Below, in pieces: positions 10,338 through 17,472 of a stretch of 64,000 nt of DNA. The stretch spans positions 62,001 through 126,000 of the forward strand of contig NZ_JAJIRT010000012.1 in NCBI RefSeq assembly GCF_025717675.1. The letters are read 5' to 3'. This DNA is from Paucibacter sp. DJ2R-2. GTDB lineage: Bacteria; Pseudomonadota; Gammaproteobacteria; Burkholderiales; Burkholderiaceae_C. The notes beneath the pieces were generated by a model. That model ran no database searches and was not told where the DNA came from. It saw nothing but the letters and a program-made list of their open reading frames with translations. How positions within the stretch are numbered: position 1 is the stretch's first letter; each line of letters begins with the position of its first letter. A program made the position numbers and the translations under genes.

Positions 10338-11063
10338 ATGCGAGCCAAAGCCCCGCCCCCTGCCCTTTCAAGCCCAGCAGCCGATGTGGAACCGGCTTCG
10401 AGCACCGAGCGCATCGCCACAGCCATCACCGCGGCCATCGTCGAGCGCCGCTTGATGCCGGGCACCAAGCTGGCCGAACAGAAGCTGGCCGACATTTTTT
10501 CCGTCTCGCGCACCCTGGTGCGCCAGGCCCTGAACCAACTCAGCCGCGACCGCCTGGTGACGCTGACGCCGGCGCGCGGTGCCTTTGTGGCCGAACCCAG
10601 CGTCGAAGAAGCGCGCCAGGTCTTCGAGGTGCGGCGCATGCTGGAATCCAGCCTGCTGGCTCAGCTGGTCGAGCGCATCACGCCGGCCCAGCTGGCCGAG
10701 CTGCGCCAGCACCTCAAGGCCGAGGCCCAGGCCATCGCCCGCACCGATGTGCCGGGCCGCACCCGCCTTCTGGCTGACTTTCACCGCCTGCTGGCGCGCA
10801 TGCAGGGCAATGAGGTGCTGGCCCAGCTGCTGGGCGACTTGCTCTCGCGCAGCTCCCTGATCTCGCTGATGTACCAAAGCGACCACTCGGCGGCCGAGTC
10901 GCATGCCGAGCATGTGGCCCTGGTCGACGCGCTGGAGGCGCGCGACAAGCGCGCGGTACAAAAGCTGCTGCGCGATCACCTGGGCCATGTAGAAACCAGC
11001 CTGCGCCTGCAGCCGCGCGTGGCGAGTCTTGCGGAAGTACTGGATGGCCGAAATGCAAGATAG
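10338..11063 (+). CDS. GntR/FadR-family (FCD) transcriptional regulator of purine catabolism
   Basis: The 241-residue protein has an N-terminal winged helix (about 25-90: GTKLAEQKLADIF, SRTLVRQALNQLSRD, TPARGAFVAEP) and an FCD all-helical effector domain (about 97-225). The FCD metal/ligand residues include the Asp of LLADFHRLL and His of AEHVALVDAL. It faces uraH-xdhC and precedes puuE, so it is probably the local regulator, with a urate-pathway intermediate as ligand (inference). An upstream ATG at 10317 lies inside the palindrome and is not preferred. Confidence 0.9.
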   Translation: MRAKAPPPALSSPAADVEPASSTERIATAITAAIVERRLMPGTKLAEQKLADIFSVSRTLVRQALNQLSRDRLVTLTPARGAFVAEPSVEEARQVFEVRRMLESSLLAQLVERITPAQLAELRQHLKAEAQAIARTDVPGRTRLLADFHRLLARMQGNEVLAQLLGDLLSRSSLISLMYQSDHSAAESHAEHVALVDALEARDKRAVQKLLRDHLGHVETSLRLQPRVASLAEVLDGRNAR

Positions 11064-11074
11064 ACCACAGAGCA

Positions 11075-11335
11075 CCCAAGGCTACTGTCGGCGCCCGGCG
11101 CAAATGAAGAAACACGTACGCAGAGGCCGCAAAGAAACGCGGAGCACGCAGAGAGAGCAAAGGCTGCAGCAATGAGCTCTGCGCGCTCTGCGTCCCTCGG
11201 CTGTTGGCTCTGCGTTCGTGCTTTGGATTCTGTTTCTTGAGAGGCTCGGAGACACAGAGACAGGCCAGAAAAGATATGAACAAAACCTCTGTGCCTCTGT
11301 GCTTGCCTTTGAGTTCTTTGCTTCTTCGCCACATC
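11075..11335. repeat. Palindromic intergenic repeats, family B copy 1 plus a second hairpin
   Basis: Between the GntR gene and puuE there are two CGCAGAG-type hairpin units. The first (about 11080-11220) shares an extended block with 31270-31430, including TGTCGGCGCCC, CACGCAGAGGCCGCAAAG-like and GGCTGCAGCA segments. The second (about 11240-11320) has GACACAGAGACAGGC facing CCTCTGTGCCTCTGTGC. No gene is supported here. Confidence 0.75.
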
Positions 11336-11349
11336 TTTCGGAGCTCACG

Positions 11350-12291
11350 ATGAACTACCCCCGCGACCTGATCGGCTACGGCGCCCAGCCGCCGCAGGCC
11401 CAGTGGCCCGGCCAGGCCCGCATCGCCCTGCAGTTCGTGCTGAACTACGAAGAAGGTGGCGAGAACTCGGTGCTGCACGGCGATGCCGGCAGCGAGCAGT
11501 TTTTGTCCGAGATGTTCAACCCGCCGGCCTTTCCGGCGCGGCATCTGAGCATGGAAGGCATTTACGAGTACGGCTCGCGCGTCGGCGTCTGGCGATTGCT
11601 GCGCGAGTTCGAGCGGCGCGGCCTGCCGCTGACCGTGTTCGGCGTGTCCATGGCCTTGGAGCGCCACCCCGAGCTTTGCAGTGCCTTGCAAAGCCTGGGC
11701 CATGAAGTGGCCTGCCACGGTTGGCGCTGGATCAGCTATCAAAACGTGGACGAGGCCACCGAGCGCGAGCACCTGCAGCGCGGCATGGACATCCTCACCC
11801 GCCTGCTGGGCGAGCGCCCGCTGGGCTGGTACACCGGCCGCGACAGCCCGAACACCCGCCGCCTGGTGGCCGACTACGGCGGCTTCGAGTACGACAGCGA
11901 TTACTACGGCGACGACCTGCCCTTCTGGCTGAACGTGCGCAAGAGCGACGGCAGCCTGGCGCCGCAGCTGCTGCTGCCCTACACGCTCGACTGCAACGAC
12001 ATGCGCTTCGCCCTGCCCCAGGGTTTCAGCCATGGCGACGAGTTCTTCGAATACCTGCGCGACAGCTTCGATGTGCTCTACGCCGAAGGCGCAGAGACGC
12101 CTCGCATGATGAGCGTGGGCATGCACTGCCGCCTGCTGGGCCGGCCCGGCCGCATGCGAGCGCTGCAGCGCTTTCTTGACCATGTGCAGCAGCACGAGCA
12201 CGTCTGGATCTGCCGCCGCATCGACCTCGCCCGCCACTGGCGCGCCACCCACCCCTTCGACGCCAACACCGCCTTTGTCTGGGAACGCTGA
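11350..12291 (+). CDS. puuE: Allantoinase PuuE (cofactor-independent, polysaccharide-deacetylase fold)
   Basis: The 313-residue protein begins MNYPRDLIGYG and contains FVLNYEEGGE, the NodB-like MEGIYEYGSR, EVACHGWRW and the RDSPNTRRLV block that distinguish PuuE from chitin deacetylases. It hydrolyses allantoin to allantoate. The ATG at 11350 has GGAG nine to ten bases upstream; in-frame sequence before it is repeat DNA. It is followed after three bases by uraD-allC, so these are co-transcribed. Confidence 0.93.
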   Translation: MNYPRDLIGYGAQPPQAQWPGQARIALQFVLNYEEGGENSVLHGDAGSEQFLSEMFNPPAFPARHLSMEGIYEYGSRVGVWRLLREFERRGLPLTVFGVSMALERHPELCSALQSLGHEVACHGWRWISYQNVDEATEREHLQRGMDILTRLLGERPLGWYTGRDSPNTRRLVADYGGFEYDSDYYGDDLPFWLNVRKSDGSLAPQLLLPYTLDCNDMRFALPQGFSHGDEFFEYLRDSFDVLYAEGAETPRMMSVGMHCRLLGRPGRMRALQRFLDHVQQHEHVWICRRIDLARHWRATHPFDANTAFVWER

Positions 12292-12294
12292 GCC

Positions 12295-14091
12295 ATGAGT
12301 CTGAACCTGAACACCCTGAACGCGGCCAGCGTCGAGGACTTCGTCGCCCTGCTGGACGGCGTCTACGAGCACTCGCCCTGGATCGCCCGGCGGGCTGCCG
12401 CATTGCGGCATTCACGGCCTCTCAAAACCTTGACGGCTCTGAAGCAAGCCCTGGCCCAGCTGGTGCGCGAGGCCAGCGAGGCCGAGCAGCTGGGCCTGAT
12501 CCGCGCCCACCCCGAGCTGGCCGGCAAGGCCATGCTGGCGCGCAGCCTGACGGCTGAATCCACGGGCGAGCAAAGCCGCGCGGGCCTGAGCGACTGCAGC
12601 CCCGAGGAGTTCGCGCGCATCCAGCAGCTCAACACCGACTACAACGCACGCTTCGGCTGGCCCTTCATCCTGGCCGTGCGCGGGCCGCGTGGACAGGGCC
12701 TGAGCCGGGACGAGATCATTGCCACGTTTGCGCGCCGCCTGGCCCAGCCGGCGGAGGTGGAGCGGGCCGAGTGCCTGCGCCAGATCCACCGCATCGCCGA
12801 GATCCGCTTGAATGACAAGTTCGGGGTCGAACCCATCCTCGGCAACCGCATCTGGGATTGGGCGCAGGCGCTGGCCCGGCATTCCGAGCCCGGCTTTCTC
12901 GAAGCCGGCCAGCTGACCGTCACCTACCTGACCGAGGCCCACCGGGCCGTGGCCGCGCAGTTGGCGACCTGGATGCGTGAATGCGGCTTCGACGAAGTGA
13001 ACATCGACGCCGTTGGCAATGTCGTTGGCACTTATCACGGCGCCCGCCCTGATGCACCACGCCTGCTGACCGGCAGCCACTACGACACCGTGCGCAATGC
13101 CGGCCCGCACGACGGCCGCCTCGGCGTGCTGCTGCCCATGGCCTGCGTGCGCGAGCTCCATGCCAGCGGGCGCCGCCTGCCTTTTGCCATCGAGGTGGTG
13201 GCTTTCTCGGAAGAGGAAGGCCAGCGCTACCCGGCCACCTTCCTGGGCTCCAGCGCCCTGACCGGCCAGTTCGATCCGGCCTGGCTGGAGCTGCAAGACC
13301 GCGAGGGCATCTCCATGCGCGCGGCCATGCAGGCCGCCGGCCTGCCCGGCACGATGGAGGCCATCGCGGCGCTGGCGCGCGACCCCGCCCGCTACCTCGG
13401 CTTTGTCGAGGTTCACATCGAACAAGGCCCGGTGCTGCACGGGCAAGACCTGGCCCTGGGCGTGGTCACCTCCATCAACGGCAGCCGGCGCTACCTGGGC
13501 GAGGTGATCGGTCAGGCGGCACATGCCGGCACCACGCCCATGGGCCAGCGGCGCGATGCGGCAGCCGCGGTGGCCGAGCTGCTGCTATCTGTTGAGCAGC
13601 TGGCGGCCGCTGGCGCCGAGACTGTTGGCACCGTGGGTCAGCTGCAAGTACCGGCCGGCTCCATCAATGTGATCCCCGGCCGCTGCCAGTTCAGCCTGGA
13701 CCTGCGTGCGCCCAGCGACGCCGCCCGCGACGCGCTGGACGCCGAGGTGCGCGAGGCGCTGATCCGCATCTGCGAGCGGCGCGGCCTGAGCTGGACGCTG
13801 CAGCCCACCCTGGCCGCCAATGCCGCGCCCAGTGCCCCCAGCTGGCAAGTCCGCTGGGAACGCGCCGTGGCCGCCACCGGCTGCCAGGTCTTCCACCTGC
13901 CCTCGGGCGCCGGCCATGACGCGATGAAGCTGCACGAGCGCATGCCCCAGGCCATGCTCTTTGTGCGCGGCCAGAACGAGGGCATCAGCCACAACCCGCT
14001 GGAGTCGACCAACAACGACGACATCGAACTGGCCGCCCAGGCTTTTACTCATTTGCTGGATCAACTGGCCGCGGAGGGCCAAACGCCATGA
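12295..14091 (+). CDS. Bifunctional OHCU decarboxylase / allantoate amidohydrolase fusion
   Basis: The 598-residue protein is a fusion. Residues 1-170 are an OHCU decarboxylase (UraD) domain: LIRAHPELAGK, the GLSDCSPEE block, FGWPFILAVRG and LRQIHRIAEIRLNDKFG. Residues about 180-595 are an M20 allantoate amidohydrolase (AllC/hydantoinase-carbamoylase type): GSHYDTVRNAGPHDGRLGV, AFSEEEGQRY, VEVHIEQGPVL, AGTTPMGQRRD and PSGAGHDAM, so the metal ligands are present. It would catalyse the steps either side of allantoinase: OHCU to S-allantoin, and allantoate to ureidoglycine/ureidoglycolate with ammonia release. The next gene overlaps it by 4 bases (ATGA). Confidence 0.93.
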   Translation: MSLNLNTLNAASVEDFVALLDGVYEHSPWIARRAAALRHSRPLKTLTALKQALAQLVREASEAEQLGLIRAHPELAGKAMLARSLTAESTGEQSRAGLSDCSPEEFARIQQLNTDYNARFGWPFILAVRGPRGQGLSRDEIIATFARRLAQPAEVERAECLRQIHRIAEIRLNDKFGVEPILGNRIWDWAQALARHSEPGFLEAGQLTVTYLTEAHRAVAAQLATWMRECGFDEVNIDAVGNVVGTYHGARPDAPRLLTGSHYDTVRNAGPHDGRLGVLLPMACVRELHASGRRLPFAIEVVAFSEEEGQRYPATFLGSSALTGQFDPAWLELQDREGISMRAAMQAAGLPGTMEAIAALARDPARYLGFVEVHIEQGPVLHGQDLALGVVTSINGSRRYLGEVIGQAAHAGTTPMGQRRDAAAAVAELLLSVEQLAAAGAETVGTVGQLQVPAGSINVIPGRCQFSLDLRAPSDAARDALDAEVREALIRICERRGLSWTLQPTLAANAAPSAPSWQVRWERAVAATGCQVFHLPSGAGHDAMKLHERMPQAMLFVRGQNEGISHNPLESTNNDDIELAAQAFTHLLDQLAAEGQTP

Positions 14092-15353
14092 CAAACGCCG
14101 CCCTGAACTACGCCAAGCTCGACGCTTGGGTCGACGCCCATTTCGACGAGGAAGTGCGCTATCTGCAAGCCCTGGTGCAGGTGCCCACCGACACACCGCC
14201 GGGCAACAACGCGCCCCATGCCGAGCGCACCGCCGAGCTGCTGGCGGCCATGGGCCTGAGCGCCGAGAAGCACGCCGTGCCCGCCGAACTGGTGCAGGCC
14301 CAGGGCATGGAGAGCATCACCAACCTGATCGTGCGCCGGCGCTATGCGGAGGGCGGGCCGGTGGTGGCACTCAATGCCCACGGCGATGTCGTGCCGCCCG
14401 GCGAGGGCTGGAGCCATGGGCCCTACAGCGGCGAGATCGTCGATGGCCGCCTGTATGGCCGCGCCGCCGCCGTGAGCAAGAGCGATTTCGCCAGCTACAC
14501 CTTCGCCCTGCGCGCGCTGGAGGCCCTGCAGGCCGAGGGCGCCGTGGCCCTGCGCGGCGGTCTGGAGCTGCATTTCACCTACGACGAAGAATTCGGCGGC
14601 GAGTTGGGCCCGGGCTGGCTGCTCAAGCAAGGCCTCAGCAAGCCCGACCTGCTGCTGGCCGCCGGCTTCAGCTACCAGGTGGTGACAGCACACAACGGCT
14701 GCCTGCAGCTCGAAGTGACGGTGCACGGCCGGGCCTCGCACGCGGCCTACCCCAGCACCGGCATTGACGCGCTGCAAGGCGCGGTGGCGATTCTGCAAGT
14801 GCTTTACGCCCAGAACGATCTGTACCAGAAGATCAGCTCCGAGGTGCCTGGCATCAACCATCCCTACCTCAACGTCGGCCGCATCGAGGGCGGCAGCAAC
14901 ACCAATGTCGTGCCCGGCCGTGTGGTGTTCAAGCTCGACCGACGCATGATTCCCGAGGAAGACCCGGTGGCGGTGGAAGCGAATCTGCGTGAGCTGATCC
15001 GCGGCGCCGCGGCCCGCTGCGGCGGCAACGCCGCCGGCGTGACGGTGGACATCAAACGCCTGCTGCTGGCCCGCTCGCTCAAGCCCCAGGCCGGCAACAA
15101 GCCTCTGGTCGAGGCCCTGCAGAAACATGGCGAAGCCGTGTTCGGCGAGCCCATCCCGACCTCGGGCACGCCGCTCTACACCGATGTGCGGCTCTACGGC
15201 GAACATGGCATTCCGGCCGCCATCTACGGCGCCGGGCCGCGCACGGTGCTGGAGAGCAATGCCAAGCGGGCCGACGAGCACCTGCAGCTGGAAGACCTGC
15301 GCCGCGCCACCCAGGTGATCGCCCGCAGCCTGCTCGACCTGCTCGGCGCCTGA
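14088..15353 (+). CDS. M20-family metallohydrolase in the purine operon
   Basis: The 421-residue protein has an M20/ArgE/DapE fold with metal-binding segments LNAHGDVVPPGEGW, FTYDEEFGGELG and GTPLYTDVRLYGEHG, and an oligomerisation lid domain (about 200-310). The usual M20 segment GRGxxDMKG reads GRAAAVSKSDFA, a variant seen in some M20 members. It overlaps uraD-allC by 4 bases, so a role in handling a ureido compound from allantoate is likely. The substrate cannot be read from sequence; a dipeptidase or deacylase remains possible. Confidence 0.85.
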   Translation: MTNAALNYAKLDAWVDAHFDEEVRYLQALVQVPTDTPPGNNAPHAERTAELLAAMGLSAEKHAVPAELVQAQGMESITNLIVRRRYAEGGPVVALNAHGDVVPPGEGWSHGPYSGEIVDGRLYGRAAAVSKSDFASYTFALRALEALQAEGAVALRGGLELHFTYDEEFGGELGPGWLLKQGLSKPDLLLAAGFSYQVVTAHNGCLQLEVTVHGRASHAAYPSTGIDALQGAVAILQVLYAQNDLYQKISSEVPGINHPYLNVGRIEGGSNTNVVPGRVVFKLDRRMIPEEDPVAVEANLRELIRGAAARCGGNAAGVTVDIKRLLLARSLKPQAGNKPLVEALQKHGEAVFGEPIPTSGTPLYTDVRLYGEHGIPAAIYGAGPRTVLESNAKRADEHLQLEDLRRATQVIARSLLDLLGA

Positions 15354-15400
15354 AAGCTCGGAACAGCCTCGGTTCATGCCACACTGCTCACTCGCAACCG

Positions 15401-16261
15401 ATGGATCCGACCGACGCCGTGGACACAAGACGCGCCCGTTTGCTGCTTCCTTCTTTGGGCTTGGCCGCCGGCCTCTGGCCCTCGGCCACGGCATTGGCGC
15501 TGGGCAAATCACTGGCTGAGGCTGGCCGGCCCGTTCCGCTCAAGCTGCTCAGCTACTACGACTACCCGCCCTTCGTGACGGGCCCGCAGCAGGGCCTGAG
15601 CTTCGAGCTGGCGACGTGGCTGAAGCAGCGAGCCGAAGATGTGCTGGACACGGTGGAGCTGGAGCTGCTGCCGCGCCGGCGTGTCGATGTCCAGGTGCGC
15701 CAGCCGCAATGGGCCGGGCTGGTCCCCTGGGTTTCGCCCGCCTGGTTCCCCTCGCCCGAGCTGGCGCAGGCCTTGATCTGGTCGGCGCCCGTGATGAATG
15801 ACGAGGACCTGGTGCTGTCCTTGAAACGCAAGCCCTTCGAGTACGAGGGCCCGGCCTCGCTGCGCGGCCAGAAGCTGGGCGGCATCTATGGTCATGTCTA
15901 TAGCGATGCCGACCCGCTGGTCGCCCGTGGCGAGCTGCAACGCCTGGATTCCTTCACCCAGGAGGCAAATTTGCGCATGCTGATGTTGGGCCGTGTGGAT
16001 CTGCTGTTCCTGTCGCGCAGCGGCCTGGCCTGGTGGCGCCAGCGCCTGCCCCAGTTCGACGAGCACATCCATGTGGCAGCCCAGCCGCGCATGCGCTACC
16101 AGCGCCACCTGATGCTGTCACGTGACCTGCAAGAGCCTCTGCGCGAGCGCCTGCTGCAGCTGGCCCAGACCATGGGCGCCGACAGCCAGTGGCGCGAGGT
16201 GATGCGGCGTTACGGCCTGCTGGGCCAATCGGCTGAGTTGCAGAACAGCGCCCAGCTCTGA
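15401..16261 (+). CDS. Periplasmic solute-binding-like protein (SBP family 3 type)
   Basis: The 286-residue protein has an N-terminal export signal containing TRRARLLLPSLGLAAG, which resembles a Tat or Sec signal. The mature part starts PLKLLSYYDYPPFV, the usual opening of family-3 amino-acid-binding domains, and it has LRGQKLGGIYGHVYSD and MLMLGRVDLLFLS at the expected positions. Many such lone proteins in this order are not transporter subunits, and no permease or ATPase gene is adjacent. It lies 47 bases after the M20 gene and could be read from the same transcript. Ligand unknown. Confidence 0.7.
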   Translation: MDPTDAVDTRRARLLLPSLGLAAGLWPSATALALGKSLAEAGRPVPLKLLSYYDYPPFVTGPQQGLSFELATWLKQRAEDVLDTVELELLPRRRVDVQVRQPQWAGLVPWVSPAWFPSPELAQALIWSAPVMNDEDLVLSLKRKPFEYEGPASLRGQKLGGIYGHVYSDADPLVARGELQRLDSFTQEANLRMLMLGRVDLLFLSRSGLAWWRQRLPQFDEHIHVAAQPRMRYQRHLMLSRDLQEPLRERLLQLAQTMGADSQWREVMRRYGLLGQSAELQNSAQL

Positions 16262-16341
16262 GTTCTTGCGCGCCATCAAGGCCGGCATTCGCCAGGCTCA
16301 TAGAATCGCGCCCTGACTTCAGCCAGCGACACCGACACCTC

Positions 16342-16821
16342 ATGAGCACCTCTCTGCGCCCTCTTGCCCTTGCCCTCGCCACCACCCTCGGTCTGCTTGC
16401 CAGCGCCAGCAGCTGGGCCCAGGTGGACATCAGCCAGGCCTGGGTGCGCGCGACCGTGGCCCCGCAAAAAGCCACCGGTGCGTTCGTGCAGCTCAAGGCC
16501 AAGAGCGACAGCCGCCTGATCGAGGTGCGCTCCTCGGTGGCCGGCGTGGCCGAGATCCACGAGATGAAGATGGAAGGCAGCACCATGAAGATGCGTGCGG
16601 TCGACGGCCTGGACCTGCCGGCCGGCCAACTGGTGGAACTCAAGCCGGGCAGCTTCCACATCATGCTGATGGACCTGAAGAAGCCGCTGGCCGCCGGCGA
16701 AGCCGTGGATCTGACCCTGGTGTTCGAAGGTCGCGACAAGAAACGCGTGGAACAAGAAATCAAGGCCGAGGCCCGCCCCATGGGCAAACCCGCCGCGGCC
16801 GAGCACGCCCACAAGCATTGA
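16342..16821 (+). CDS. Periplasmic copper chaperone PCu(A)C
   Basis: The 159-residue protein has a Sec signal peptide ending near SSWAQ and a PCuAC (DUF461) cupredoxin-like fold. The copper ligands are seen in EIHEMKMEGSTMKM and FHIML, which fit the H(M)x10Mx21HxM motif. The tail AEHAHKH adds further metal-binding His. Family members deliver Cu(I) to the CuA site of cytochrome oxidase. It opens a run of copper-type envelope genes (DUF2946, TonB receptor, YcnI). Confidence 0.93.
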   Translation: MSTSLRPLALALATTLGLLASASSWAQVDISQAWVRATVAPQKATGAFVQLKAKSDSRLIEVRSSVAGVAEIHEMKMEGSTMKMRAVDGLDLPAGQLVELKPGSFHIMLMDLKKPLAAGEAVDLTLVFEGRDKKRVEQEIKAEARPMGKPAAAEHAHKH

Positions 16822-16861
16822 TGATGACCCAGCGCAAGCGTCCGGCCCAGGTCGCTTGCCT

Positions 16862-17293
16862 ATGATCGCAGCCGTGCTTCACCTGACCCAGCTCCGCCGC
16901 CACGCCCGCTTCTTCAGCGGCTGGGTGGCCTGCTGCGTGCTGCTGATGGCCTTGGCGCCGGCCTTGAGCCAGATGCTGGGCGCCCTGCGCGGCGAGCCCA
17001 GCAGCTGGAGCCAGATCTGCCGCAGCAGCGTGGTCTCGCCACGCGCCCAGCAATCGGTGCTGGCCGCGCGCCAGGCGGCGGACAAGGACTCGCTGCACGG
17101 CCTGTTCCACCATTGCCCGGCCTGCGATCTGCAGGCCCAGCAGGCGGCTGCCCCGCCGCCCAGCTTGCAGGCCCTGCCCCTGCTCAATCAACTCCGCCAG
17201 GCCATGCCGGTGCGCTTCCTCAGCGCGCCGCAAAGCATGCATGCCTGGGCGCCGCCGCAGTCGCGCGCACCGCCCCTCCTCTCGCTGGCCTGA
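16862..17293 (+). CDS. DUF2946-family protein of the copper cluster
   Basis: The 143-residue protein has an N-terminal signal anchor (GWVACCVLLMALAPALSQML) and the Cys/His block GLFHHCPACDL at about 80-90 that marks DUF2946. The C-terminus is Pro/Ala-rich. Family members commonly sit next to PCuAC or TonB receptors and are thought to take part in copper handling; the function is unproven. The ATG at 16862 is preferred to a TTG two codons upstream. Confidence 0.75.
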   Translation: MIAAVLHLTQLRRHARFFSGWVACCVLLMALAPALSQMLGALRGEPSSWSQICRSSVVSPRAQQSVLAARQAADKDSLHGLFHHCPACDLQAQQAAAPPPSLQALPLLNQLRQAMPVRFLSAPQSMHAWAPPQSRAPPLLSLA

Positions 17294-17397
17294 TTCACCA
17301 GCCGGGCCCCGGCCCGCAGCCTTGCCGCACGCGTGTTTTGGCGTGCCAGCCGCTGCGGTGTTCCAGGGCCTTGTTCTCCCCCTGTGTTCCTTTCTGA

Positions 17398-17442
17398 GCC
17401 TCGCGCTCGGCCGCCACCGCTGTGTGACGCCCGGCGCGAGGC
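17398..17442. repeat. Inverted repeat upstream of the TonB receptor
   Basis: A 9-bp inverted repeat GCCTCGCGC/GCGCGAGGC, 27 bases apart, lies about 30 bases before the receptor ATG. It may be a leader hairpin. No riboswitch consensus such as a B12 box was recognised, which argues against a cobalamin receptor. Nothing else is seen between 17294 and 17472. Confidence 0.35.
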
Positions 17443-17472
17443 TGAATCGATCGAGTGCGAATCTTTCCGCCC

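Noticed and set aside
10317-10338. Upstream ATG for the GntR regulator
   Set aside because: It falls inside the palindromic operator and lacks a ribosome site; the ATG at 10338 gives the normal family length.
17294-17472. Cobalamin riboswitch before the TonB receptor
   Set aside because: No B12-box-like sequence was found in the short leader; only an inverted repeat is visible.
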